Assembly: GCA_964500445.1 (NCBI GenBank) | Contig: CAZCOG010000033.1 | Coordinates: 9,627 to 73,626, forward strand | Source of the DNA: Persicitalea sp964500445 | GTDB taxonomy: Bacteria; Bacteroidota; Bacteroidia; Cytophagales; Spirosomataceae | Direction: 5' to 3' | Length of the DNA stretch: 64,000 nucleotides | In this document: one piece after another, positions 43,674 through 51,740 of the stretch | Position numbering within the stretch: the stretch's first letter is position 1 | Layout of the letters: the number at the start of each line of letters is the position of its first letter | The notes under the pieces: generated by a model | Told to the model about the DNA's origin: nothing | The model's input: only the letters and a program-made list of their open reading frames with translations | Database searches by the model: none | Position numbers and translations under genes: made by a program

Positions 43674-44279
43674 ATGAAAAAGTCTTCGGATAAAAAAGAC
43701 CGGTTAGAGCGGTTTGTACGCGACAATCGGGAGGATTTTGATCGGTTGGAACCAGATGATTCGCTGTGGGGACGCATTGAGAACCGGCTGGGCGATACGG
43801 AAGCCGAAGTGGTGGCAGTGCCCATAAAAACACCTCCTCGCTTTCGGGATTGGGGACGGGCTTATTTCGACTGGCGTGTGGCAGCGGGACTGCTGTTAGC
43901 ATTAGGTGTCTCGTATCTGGTGTACTTAAACAAAGAGTATGGCGTCACGCGGGACCCACAGGTGGCGTTAAATGTACCCACTTACGCTCGTGAGTTTACG
44001 CAGTACAATGATGCCATCGATCAAAAACGCCGCGAACTGATCCGGCTGACAACCGACAATCCTGACCTCTATAAAGAATTTTCAGCCGACCTCGATCGTT
44101 TGGAGAAAAGCTACGGCAATCTGCGCTCGGAGCTCAATAAAGCTCCCAATCAGGAAGCCCTCGTGCAGGCCATGATCCAGAATCTGCAATGGCAGATCGA
44201 CCTGCTTAATCAGCAATTGACCATCTTACAACGCATCAAAAAGGCAAACGAACACCATGAAAACAAAGCCATTATATAG
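43674..44279 (+). CDS. Putative membrane anti-sigma factor
   Basis: 201 residues from MKKSSDKKDRLERFV; the frame is open for 132 bp upstream, but that part overlaps the CAAAG repeats and lacks protein character. Residues 1-45 are charged and helical (LERFVRDNREDFDRLEPDDSLWGRIENRL), typical of the sigma-binding end. One membrane helix follows at about 69-86 (VAAGLLLALGVSYLVYL), then a coiled-coil periplasmic part (EFTQYNDAIDQKRRELIRL to the end). The layout and the position after an ECF sigma gene support an anti-sigma role; no zinc-binding ZAS motif is present. The stop overlaps the next gene by 23 bp. Confidence 0.8.
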   Translation: MKKSSDKKDRLERFVRDNREDFDRLEPDDSLWGRIENRLGDTEAEVVAVPIKTPPRFRDWGRAYFDWRVAAGLLLALGVSYLVYLNKEYGVTRDPQVALNVPTYAREFTQYNDAIDQKRRELIRLTTDNPDLYKEFSADLDRLEKSYGNLRSELNKAPNQEALVQAMIQNLQWQIDLLNQQLTILQRIKKANEHHENKAII

Positions 44280-45303
44280 CATATTCTTTCTGCTGCTGAT
44301 CGCGTGGGCTGCCCACGCCGGAGAAAATCAGCTGGTAGAGAAGCGCCGGACTGTAATCAAGACTTTTACAGTGGGAAAAAGTGATCGACTGTCGGTGGAC
44401 AATCAATACGGACAAGTAAAAATCAATCTTTGGGATAAATCTGAAATCAGGGTGCAGGTAGCCATTACGGCTAATGCGCCCACTGACCAACGCGCCGAAG
44501 ATTACCTTCGGGCCGTCGACATTGAGGAAAAGCGCGAAGGTAATATCATCAGTCTGCGTACGGAAATTGACCGCAGCCAGTTCGGCAAAAGCAACTGGAA
44601 TGCCTGGCGGAGCAGTCAGGGTGAGAAGAATTCCATTCAGATCGACTACACGATCAATATGCCCAAATACAATCCGCTTATTGTCAGCAATAAGTTTGGT
44701 AATACGGACATTCCATCTTTTCGGGCCCCGCTACAGGTACACTCCAAAAATGGACATTTTTCGGCCGATGATCTGGAAAACAATGACAACAACATTGAGG
44801 TACTATACGGCACGGCCAAAATTGGCAACATGGACGGTGGCAGGATGGAAATAAAGTACAGCAACCTCGACCTGGCCCGCGTGCGGTCGCTGGTATTGGA
44901 TTATAAGGGAGGCAAATTGAAGATCGGTGAGGTAAAAAACCTGGAAGCCGATATTGATTATTCGGAATACACGACTATTGGTAATGTGCAGGAATCCTGT
45001 AAGGTAAACCTCAGCTACTCAGGCAATTTCCGGGTCGGCCGACTCCCGGCTTCCGCTGGCAACGTAAATATTCAGGCTTCTTACTCGTCGGTGGTACTTC
45101 CCGCCGAATCCAATCAATTCGACGTGACAGTGACCAATGGTAGTTTTCTTCTGCCCGACGATGCCAAGGTTATATACACCAGCCAACCAGCCAAAACGAA
45201 CACTTTTCGCGAAACCAAGCAGTACTCCGGCACCGTCGGGACGGGTCAGGGCACGGTCATCAAAGTGGTGTCGCACTACGGAGACGTGCGGTTGAAAGAT
45301 TAA
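44257..45303 (+). CDS. Exported adhesin-like beta-helix protein (DUF4097 type)
   Basis: Encodes 348 residues with a signal peptide ending WAAHAG. The body is a chain of short beta strands with repeating turns: VDNQYGQVKINLWDKSEIRVQVAITANA, IVSNKFGNTDIPSF, KNGHFSADDLENNDNNIEVLYGTAKIG, IKYSNLDLARV, DYKGGKLKIGEV, IDYSEYTTIGNV, INIQASYSSVVLP. This is the putative auto-transporter adhesin/DUF4097 pattern often found at the end of sigma/anti-sigma operons in Bacteroidota. It starts inside the anti-sigma gene (23-bp overlap), so translation is probably coupled. Binding function is not proven. Confidence 0.85.
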   Translation: MKTKPLYSIFFLLLIAWAAHAGENQLVEKRRTVIKTFTVGKSDRLSVDNQYGQVKINLWDKSEIRVQVAITANAPTDQRAEDYLRAVDIEEKREGNIISLRTEIDRSQFGKSNWNAWRSSQGEKNSIQIDYTINMPKYNPLIVSNKFGNTDIPSFRAPLQVHSKNGHFSADDLENNDNNIEVLYGTAKIGNMDGGRMEIKYSNLDLARVRSLVLDYKGGKLKIGEVKNLEADIDYSEYTTIGNVQESCKVNLSYSGNFRVGRLPASAGNVNIQASYSSVVLPAESNQFDVTVTNGSFLLPDDAKVIYTSQPAKTNTFRETKQYSGTVGTGQGTVIKVVSHYGDVRLKD

Positions 45304-45309
45304 GCGCCT

Positions 45310-45367
45310 CACACAAAATAAGCGCGGCCTGATAGCAGATTCTATCAGGCCGCGCTTATTTTGTGTG
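45310..45367. terminator. Very long convergent terminator hairpin
   Basis: A perfect 26-bp stem (45310-45335 with 45342-45367) and a 6-base loop between the convergent adhesin-like and glycine-zipper genes. The stem has a GC core (AAGCGCGGCC) and AT-rich flanks; the plus strand then reads GTTTTC. It can stop transcription on both strands. Confidence 0.85.
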
Positions 45368-45377
45368 GTTTTCTCCA

Positions 45378-45962
45378 TTATCTCAGAAAAGTATTGGACG
45401 CGAAGTACGGGGTACTTTCGGCCTTCTTCTCTTTTCTCTTATCGATGATGACACCCGTTCCGGCTCCGGCACCAGCCCCAACTACGGCACCAATGACCGC
45501 GCCCTTTACGCGGTTGTTTTTAGCGACGATTGCGCCCGTTGCGGCTCCTACGCCCGCTCCGATCAATGCCCCTTTTACGGGCGTACTCATGCCTTTTTTC
45601 TTCTTCACTTCGGCGGTTGGCTTAGTTTCGGCCGTTGGCGTCGTCTTATAGGCGTCGGTTGACGACTGTTCGGTCCATGGGTTGTCAACCTGCTGGGTGC
45701 GGTGCGAGTCGGTAGGTAATGCATTGCCTAAATAAGCATTTCGGGCATTGCTGTTTTCGAGAGCCGCCAAAAGTGCGGGGTCAGCGTTTTCTTGCTGGGC
45801 TTTTACTAAATCAAGTTCGTGCTGTAGTTTCAGGATTTCGGTTTCATGCTTGGCTTGCGTCAACTCGGCCTGCAGCTCGGCAGTCGAGGGGTTCGTATTG
45901 TTTACGCCATTACAGGCAAACATAGCACTTGCGATCAAGGTCATTCCAATTAGCTTTTTCAT
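45378..45962 (-). CDS. Glycine-zipper lipoprotein
   Basis: Encodes 194 residues. The lipoprotein signal ends IASAMFAC (Cys17). Residues 28-62 form a coiled coil (AELQAELTQAKHETEILKLQHELDLVKAQQE), then a Thr/Pro-rich linker. Residues 130-175 contain the glycine zipper: KGALIGAGVGAATGAIVAKNNRVKGAVIGAVVGAGAGAGTGVIID, in two similar halves, as in YMGG/Rcs-type zipper proteins that insert hairpins into membranes. It ends basic and polar. The protein is probably attached to the outer membrane. A stress or envelope role would fit but is not shown. Confidence 0.88.
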   Translation of the reverse strand: MKKLIGMTLIASAMFACNGVNNTNPSTAELQAELTQAKHETEILKLQHELDLVKAQQENADPALLAALENSNARNAYLGNALPTDSHRTQQVDNPWTEQSSTDAYKTTPTAETKPTAEVKKKKGMSTPVKGALIGAGVGAATGAIVAKNNRVKGAVIGAVVGAGAGAGTGVIIDKRKEKKAESTPYFASNTFLR

Positions 45963-46154
45963 GGTTTTTCAAATTAAGCTCCTTCGTTTTCAATAAAAAC
46001 AGATGAGCGGGTGAAAAAAATGGTGTCTCCTCAAAGCCTTTTTGAAAAGTACAGGGGTTAGAAGGATAGAGAAGCCTATGGTTTATTCCTGTCTATTAAA
46101 TAAATACAGGCAGGTAGTTAAATTTTTGGCTTAACTTACTTTAAATCAAACAAA

Positions 46155-46185
46155 AAGGCCACGAGATTTTTTTTCTCGTGGCCTT
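46155..46185 (-). terminator. Intrinsic terminator after the PVC-type lipoprotein gene
   Basis: AAGGCCACGAGA (46155-46166) pairs with TCTCGTGGCCTT (46174-46185) over a T-rich loop. Read on the minus strand it ends in CCTTTTTG, 34 bp after the stop at 46219. Confidence 0.82.
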
Positions 46186-46218
46186 CAATTAATATTTCTC
46201 AAACTACTAAAATACCGA

Positions 46219-48516
46219 CTATTGAGCCGCTTTATCCAACTCTTGCCAGGTCCATGCGTGGTCGCGCCCAGCGGTTTGTGTTCTGATCTTCCTGACTTCT
46301 TCGGGTTTCACCATCACCTTTTCCATCGTTTCTGGATTGTTGCGGGGTGGATTTTGACCTGCGTAGGCCAGATCGTAGCGAATATAGCTCAGGACAGAAG
46401 CGATCCACTCGTCGCTGTTGGCTCCCATGGGCGGCATCAAGTCGGGGTAGCTTTTGTCCTCTATCGGTCCCGTCAGACCGTGTAAGAGAATTTTGATTTC
46501 CGCCTCCTTCTTGCCCAGCATCCGCTGCGCGTTCCCCGATAGCACCGGAGCTAGGTTGGTCGGCGAACCTTTGCCTTCAGCCCCGTGGCAGGTAGCACAA
46601 AGCGACTTGAAGGTGATGGCACCATCCAATACCCTTTTGCGGCTGGCGGCATCCAGCTTACCCAATCGTGAGCCGTAGGTACGGATAGCTTCGTTTTTCT
46701 CCTGGCTCTCCCGCACGGCGGCGAGCATTTCATTGTCGGCGTTTTTAGTAAGAATACCCTGTATGATCGCCTTGGCCTGGGGCGATTGGCTATAATTCAG
46801 CGATAGCAATAATTGCGTGAGGACATCGTAACTCGAATCTTCCTTCAGGGTTTCTAAACGGGCAAGCATCTGTGCATCGTCCTTCTTGAGGAAAGGCTCA
46901 CTGTTCCAGATCGCCGCCCGCCGTAATTGGGCATCGGATGACTGCATCAGCGAAAAGAGCAATTCTTTATCTACGGCATCCAGCCCTTCGAGTGTCCAGA
47001 GAGCATGAAGTTGGCCGAGAGCCGAAGGAACGCGAGGCAGCGTCCCTTTTTCCCCCAAAGCCATTTGCCGCAAGGCCGGAACGACCGATTTGTCGCCACG
47101 CAGCACGATTTCTTTCTGGGCGTTGTCGCGCCACCAACCATTGGGATGATCAAGGTACTTTACCAGTTGGGCCGTCTTTTCGTCCAGCATCCGGGGGGCC
47201 GGGCCGGGTTTCAGACCGTAGTACACTAACCGGTAGATGCGGCCTCGCTGCTTGTTCTCGTCCAGCCCCAGCCGCTGTACTTGCGGGCGGAGGTAGCTGT
47301 CCTTACCGACCCAAGTGGCTTCCTGGATGATGCCCCGATTCATGTCCACAATGTACAGGCAGCCGTCTGGTCCGGTATAAGTATTCACGGGCCGGAAATT
47401 CATGTCCGAAGAAGCTATGAATTCCTCCTGATCATAAACGTTTTCCAGGGTAGTTTTGCCGGCTTTCTCTACTACCCTGGCCCGGCGAATAACACGGGCC
47501 ACGGGTTCGGCAATGAGGTAATCGCCCACGAACGTTTTGGGCAGGCGGTCACCTCGGAAAATAGACTGGCCATTGCCCGCCGTAAAGTGATTCAGGGTCG
47601 TGTCGGGACGCAAACGCTTCAGGCCGCCCTGCACGTCCGGAGTTTTGATGATAGGCCAGACGGGACCAAAAGTGGCCTCATCGTAGGCATCGCGAAAATT
47701 GAGCTGACCATAAGCCGGATTGATCTGAAAGCCGATGCCCGCATTCTCTGCCCCACCCTGACTGAAAAAGAGTCGCCCGTAGTTGTCGTGCGTGAGGCCC
47801 CATTGGCCCAGATTGCCGCTGGTAAGCGTATCTGCCTCGATCATGCCATTTCTATAACGGAAGCGCACCGGATCTACCGTAATATAAATCCAGTTGTCAA
47901 GGTTCCAGTCCAGACCGCTGCGTTGGTGTTCGAGGTTGCCGGGAGCCTTGCGGCCTACTTTGTACACGTGCCGTTTCTGGTCGGCTTCACCGTCACCATT
48001 TGTGTCTTCGTAGGCGTACATATCGTAGGTATCGGTTTCGCTCACCAGCAATTCACGGCCCACGCAAAGGATGGCACGTGGAAGCAGCAATTTATCGATG
48101 AACACCGACCGCTTGTCCATTTTTCCGTCGTTATCGGTGTCTTCCAGCAAAAGAATACGGCTGGTAGGTTCGTGCTCGCCCGTGCCTTCCACGTCCTGCA
48201 TGTAGGTTTCCATCTGAGCCACATACATCCGGCCGTTACCATCCCAGGCAATGGCGACGGGTTCGGTAATCATGGGTTCGCTGGCTACGAGTTCGAGGTG
48301 GTAGCCCCGAGGTAAGCGGAATGAGCTTAGTGCCTGTTTAGGCGTCAGGGGCGCGGGAGAAGGATTTTCATCCACGGTGCGAGGCGTGGCGAAGCCCGAT
48401 TCCGGAAGTACCTTAGCTTCCTGCGTTTGGCTGGTAGAATTGACTGATCTTGTGCAAGTCACGATCAGGAAAGAGACGATTGCCAACACACCCGCAAGCC
48501 AGTAGTTACGTTTCAT
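46219..48516 (-). CDS. Lipoprotein with PVC-type dehydrogenase propeller and cytochrome c domain
   Basis: 765 residues from MKRNYWLAG; the frame is open 45 bp upstream, but only this Met gives a lipoprotein signal (SFLIVTC, Cys21). Residues about 65-440 form the membrane-bound dehydrogenase propeller (YHLELVASEPMITEPVAIAWDGNGRMYVAQM, LLLEDTDNDGKMDKRSVFID, DLDWNLDNWIYITVDPVRFRYRNG-like strands, GPDGCLYIVDMNRGII). A helical region follows, then a cytochrome c domain with the haem motif Cys640-Ala-Thr-Cys-His644 and a Met ligand in LMPPMG. It resembles the gene at 37222 but lacks most of its HEAT repeats. It probably oxidises sugars or alcohols in the periplasm; the substrate is unknown. Confidence 0.9.
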   Translation of the reverse strand: MKRNYWLAGVLAIVSFLIVTCTRSVNSTSQTQEAKVLPESGFATPRTVDENPSPAPLTPKQALSSFRLPRGYHLELVASEPMITEPVAIAWDGNGRMYVAQMETYMQDVEGTGEHEPTSRILLLEDTDNDGKMDKRSVFIDKLLLPRAILCVGRELLVSETDTYDMYAYEDTNGDGEADQKRHVYKVGRKAPGNLEHQRSGLDWNLDNWIYITVDPVRFRYRNGMIEADTLTSGNLGQWGLTHDNYGRLFFSQGGAENAGIGFQINPAYGQLNFRDAYDEATFGPVWPIIKTPDVQGGLKRLRPDTTLNHFTAGNGQSIFRGDRLPKTFVGDYLIAEPVARVIRRARVVEKAGKTTLENVYDQEEFIASSDMNFRPVNTYTGPDGCLYIVDMNRGIIQEATWVGKDSYLRPQVQRLGLDENKQRGRIYRLVYYGLKPGPAPRMLDEKTAQLVKYLDHPNGWWRDNAQKEIVLRGDKSVVPALRQMALGEKGTLPRVPSALGQLHALWTLEGLDAVDKELLFSLMQSSDAQLRRAAIWNSEPFLKKDDAQMLARLETLKEDSSYDVLTQLLLSLNYSQSPQAKAIIQGILTKNADNEMLAAVRESQEKNEAIRTYGSRLGKLDAASRKRVLDGAITFKSLCATCHGAEGKGSPTNLAPVLSGNAQRMLGKKEAEIKILLHGLTGPIEDKSYPDLMPPMGANSDEWIASVLSYIRYDLAYAGQNPPRNNPETMEKVMVKPEEVRKIRTQTAGRDHAWTWQELDKAAQ

Positions 48517-48539
48517 AGTCCTATTTTTTAAAGAAATAT

Positions 48540-48547
48540 CAAAAGTA
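48540..48547 (-). promoter_or_regulatory. -7 element of the PVC-type lipoprotein gene
   Basis: Minus strand TACTTTTG, a perfect TAnnTTTG, 24 bp before the ATG at 48516. No TTTG at the usual -33 spacing. Confidence 0.45.
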
Positions 48548-48622
48548 AGGTAGCCGGGCAAAGGATTTACTTATGCAACTTCCTGTTCTGCTGACAAAAA
48601 GAGCAATCGTACAAATTGGTAC

Positions 48623-50689
48623 TTATTCAACCATAACATGGCGCGACGACCGTCTGCCCTGTTCGTCCCGGAATCGAAGAACATAACTACCTGCTGCCAC
48701 CTCACGAACGGGTAGAATCCCCTGAGTAGCTCGGGTTACTGCTCGTTGCCCTACAATTGAACCTTTGAGATCGTAGAGTTCAAGTTGGCCCGATACCGGC
48801 CTCACGAAATTAACAGTGATATAGTCATGGCTGGGATTCGGGTAGGCAATCCAATATTGCGTTGCATTGGGATTCAGGGATAGTATTATATCTTCCTCTT
48901 TTGTGATTGTATCTTTCACCGCTACGGAATCCGTAGCCACGGTCAGTTCAACGAAAGGCGACTCCGACCGGGAACTTATGGCTTGTAAACGGTAAGTATA
49001 ATGGGTCTGAGGTTCCAGATCCGTGTCCAGAAAGAAGGTCGACTGACCATCGTAATTAATAACGGAGGCGAATGTCCGCTCCCGCTCTTTTTTCCTTTTT
49101 AAAATATACCGGACAGAATCATCTTCAATAGGTTGCCAGCTAATTCTGATTGTCTTTTCGGCTTCTTCCTGCAGCGTGTCTTTCCTAAAATTTTCGATGG
49201 ACAGTGGATCGCTGATAGGTACACCATGAAAAGAAAAGGCCGCCAAACCATTCTTGTTTCGCAATAAGTGACCGGGAAATACAGTGAACATCGTGCTATC
49301 GACAAAGGGAGGCAGATAAGACAACTGGTGAGGCGCTATGGCAGAATCAAGTGCCAGGGTAATTCGGTTTCCAGAGACCTGGTGCGCGGCAATCGGGAGG
49401 GTAAGAGAATCATTTTTTCCAAAGAAAAACAAATCACGCCCCCGCAAAGAGACTGGTTTACCCTGTTTATTAATCACGATTGTGTCTGTCGGCCACGCCA
49501 TCTCCTGGCCTTTGTCGAATTCCAGGACAATTGTGTCCTTTTGGCTGGAAGTGTAGAATACCTTTCGGACATCGGGTGAGCGATTATTTACTTCGCTCAT
49601 CGTATCATATATATCAGGCGAGATAAACCGGAACATTTGCCGGGCAAGCTCGACGTAGCCCGCCAGACTGTAATGGATGCCATTGTATCCTGACAATCCT
49701 ACGGTAGCAAAATGAGTAGTTTTTGGATACAGGATTGGGATGCGACGCTGGAAATCACGAATTGTACCCGCTTCGGGGTTCAAACTGGTAAGCAGATTGA
49801 TCTGCATGACGACAAAGGTGTCTGCCATAGGAAAATCTTGCTGCCAGTAATGATATAGTGTGTCGAATTTCTGGGCATAACCCGGAATTTTGGCCAGCAC
49901 ATCTTCCTCTCCCTGTAACCAGAAAAAAGCACGAATGCGACTGGCACCCGACTTGCGCACCCGCAGTCGGAGCAAGTCATAGATGGTATGAACCGAACTA
50001 CTGTCACGCTGGATATGCTTCTGGATGCCTGAACCCGGCACGGCACCGTTGATTACGCAAGTAGGAATTTTAAATGTTTCCAGGATTCGCCTTTGCAACT
50101 CGAGGCCCCACACACCCACCGACGGCCATGAAAGTTGTGACTGTAACCATAAAGTATCCTTTGGGTAATAATCCGGATCATCGTCAGGTGCCCTGGCTAC
50201 GGTTCGGCAGTACTTGCTTGAAAAATTGAGGTCTTTGGGATCGTGTCCCGTGGAGATGGCGTTGGATTGCCCGTTGATCACGAAGAAATCTCCCGCCACG
50301 ATGTCGTCCCGGCGTACCAACAGCGTGGAGTCTGTTGAATCCCGCCGTACATAAACCGCAAAATCATAATCAGCTAATTCGGCTTTGATTTTCGGCTTAA
50401 AGCTAAACCGGGCCACACTATCCTTCCCCACGTAAGCAATCGGGCTGCGCTGGTAAGCCAGCGGCTTTTTGTTGCGGTAAGTAACCAAAGAAACAGCACT
50501 GTAGCCAGAGGTACTTACCAGGCCGGAGATGGGCACGATGGCCTGGTTGCTGTCATTACGGGCATACAGCTGGAAGCTAAGAGGAAGTTGGTCGAAAGTA
50601 ACCGGACCAAACTTCTGAGCAAAAGGTTCGGTTACGAATCCCAGCGCAAGGATTATCGTCAGCCATGCCTTATACGTATGTTTTCCCAT
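48623..50689 (-). CDS. Sialate O-acetylesterase-like SGNH hydrolase with Fn3 and T9SS sorting domain
   Basis: Encodes 688 residues with a signal peptide ending EPFAQ. A beta domain (30-130) precedes the SGNH/DUF303 esterase domain, with nucleophile Ser142 in VINGQSNAIS, an Asn/Gly block in VINGAVPGSGIQKH, FFWLQGEEDVL and a catalytic-type His in YNGIHYSLAGYVELAR. A beta region and an Fn3 domain (about 515-600) follow, and the last 75 residues are a type A T9SS sorting domain (WIAYPNPSHDYITVNF, LELYDLKGSIVG, GSYVLRF). It is thus probably secreted and tethered through PorSS. The enzyme class removes O-acetyl groups from sugars such as sialic acid or plant glycans; which one is unknown. Confidence 0.88.
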   Translation of the reverse strand: MGKHTYKAWLTIILALGFVTEPFAQKFGPVTFDQLPLSFQLYARNDSNQAIVPISGLVSTSGYSAVSLVTYRNKKPLAYQRSPIAYVGKDSVARFSFKPKIKAELADYDFAVYVRRDSTDSTLLVRRDDIVAGDFFVINGQSNAISTGHDPKDLNFSSKYCRTVARAPDDDPDYYPKDTLWLQSQLSWPSVGVWGLELQRRILETFKIPTCVINGAVPGSGIQKHIQRDSSSVHTIYDLLRLRVRKSGASRIRAFFWLQGEEDVLAKIPGYAQKFDTLYHYWQQDFPMADTFVVMQINLLTSLNPEAGTIRDFQRRIPILYPKTTHFATVGLSGYNGIHYSLAGYVELARQMFRFISPDIYDTMSEVNNRSPDVRKVFYTSSQKDTIVLEFDKGQEMAWPTDTIVINKQGKPVSLRGRDLFFFGKNDSLTLPIAAHQVSGNRITLALDSAIAPHQLSYLPPFVDSTMFTVFPGHLLRNKNGLAAFSFHGVPISDPLSIENFRKDTLQEEAEKTIRISWQPIEDDSVRYILKRKKERERTFASVINYDGQSTFFLDTDLEPQTHYTYRLQAISSRSESPFVELTVATDSVAVKDTITKEEDIILSLNPNATQYWIAYPNPSHDYITVNFVRPVSGQLELYDLKGSIVGQRAVTRATQGILPVREVAAGSYVLRFRDEQGRRSSRHVMVE

Positions 50690-50794
50690 GCTATTATCGC
50701 CCGGATTTGCGCTCCGCTATTCTTTCTCGTTTCTTAAAAATTTACTTCCAAGACCAAAAAGGTTACGAAGGTAATAAATTAGCCCCAAGCGATG

Positions 50795-50802
50795 CAAACC
50801 TA
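50795..50802 (-). promoter_or_regulatory. -7 element upstream of the esterase gene
   Basis: Minus strand TAGGTTTG, a perfect TAnnTTTG, 106 bp before the start at 50689, in the divergent gap with the DUF1080 gene. Confidence 0.4.
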
Positions 50803-50914
50803 ACTCACTATAAAGAAAGTTGTTGTCATATTTTTTTCAATTCAAATTAGTGGTTGGACGCATTGACAAGTAGTTGAGTCGTCTCTGGTCCTTATCTGAA
50901 AAATTTATTTCTCT

Positions 50915-51622
50915 ATGAAAAGAAAATATTTCCGCTTTTGTATCGCCGTCGTTGTACTCAGCAGTGTTGTGGCTTGCTCCCGCGCACAACCTGACAGCAA
51001 AAGTCTGTTCAACGGTAAAAACCTGCACGGCTGGCACGCCGACGTTCCTGCGATGGATACTGATTCCAAAGCGCAAATGCCCTTTGTGGTGCGTGACGGC
51101 CTGCTAGTCAGCCTCGGGACACCCGGCGGCCACCTCATCACTGATGGTACTTACAAGAATTTCCGGCTTGAACTGGAATACCGCTTTGCCGGGAAGCCCG
51201 GCAACTGCGGAGCGCTGGTTTTTGTGTCGACACCGCGCGCGCTATATGACATGTTTCCCAAGTCCATTGAGGTGCAGATGATGCATACCAACGGCGGCGA
51301 TTTCTGGTGTATTCAGGAAGACATCGTGGTACCTGATATGGAAAAACGCCGGGGACCGAAGGAGAAATGGGGCGTCAATGGCGACAAGCTGCGCCGCATT
51401 CCCAACCTTACCGATGGCTCGGAAAAACCCGTTGGCGAGTGGAACAAGCTCACTATCGAATGCCTGAACAACTCTATAAAAGTCTGGATGAACGGCGACT
51501 TCGTCAACTACGGCTACGACGCCACGGCCAGTAGCGGCCACATTGCGTTGCAGTCGGAAGGCTCGGAAGTGGAGTTTCGAAAAGTACAGTTGACCCCAAT
51601 TAAAAGATTGTCAGACTCGTAG
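50915..51622 (+). CDS. DUF1080 lipoprotein (3-keto-disaccharide hydrolase-like)
   Basis: Encodes 235 residues with a lipoprotein signal ending LSSVVAC (Cys21). The body is the concanavalin-like DUF1080 domain: KSLFNGKNLHGWHADV, FVVRDGLLVSLGTPGGHLITDGTYKNFRLELEYRFAGKPGNCGALVF, SIEVQMMHTNGGDFWCIQED, GEWNKLTIECLNNSIKVWMNGDFVNYG, SGHIALQSEGSEVEFRKVQLTPI. Members of this family have been linked to hydrolysis of 3-keto-glycosides. Neighbouring dehydrogenases could supply oxidised sugars (inference). It ends before a strong convergent terminator. Confidence 0.9.
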   Translation: MKRKYFRFCIAVVVLSSVVACSRAQPDSKSLFNGKNLHGWHADVPAMDTDSKAQMPFVVRDGLLVSLGTPGGHLITDGTYKNFRLELEYRFAGKPGNCGALVFVSTPRALYDMFPKSIEVQMMHTNGGDFWCIQEDIVVPDMEKRRGPKEKWGVNGDKLRRIPNLTDGSEKPVGEWNKLTIECLNNSIKVWMNGDFVNYGYDATASSGHIALQSEGSEVEFRKVQLTPIKRLSDS

Positions 51623-51670
51623 TCTAAACCTGACTCTCCGTCCAGAATGCCATTTTCTTCCGTAAGCTGA

Positions 51671-51708
51671 AGCAAAAAGGGCGAACCTGAATGTTCGCCC
51701 TTTTTGCT
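51671..51708. terminator. Convergent terminator between DUF1080 and sugar-dehydrogenase genes
   Basis: AGCAAAAAGGGCGAAC (51671-51686) and its perfect reverse complement (51693-51708) with a 6-base loop. Each strand ends in a T-rich arm, so it works in both directions. Confidence 0.85.
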
Positions 51709-51740
51709 ATATCTGGATTTAAGTTTTTTTGTGTACACAA

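Noticed and set aside
47281..48315. Open frame of 344 codons on the plus strand
   Set aside because: It is antisense to the PVC-type lipoprotein gene, whose protein has a lipobox, propeller motifs and a haem motif; the plus-strand product has no recognisable features.
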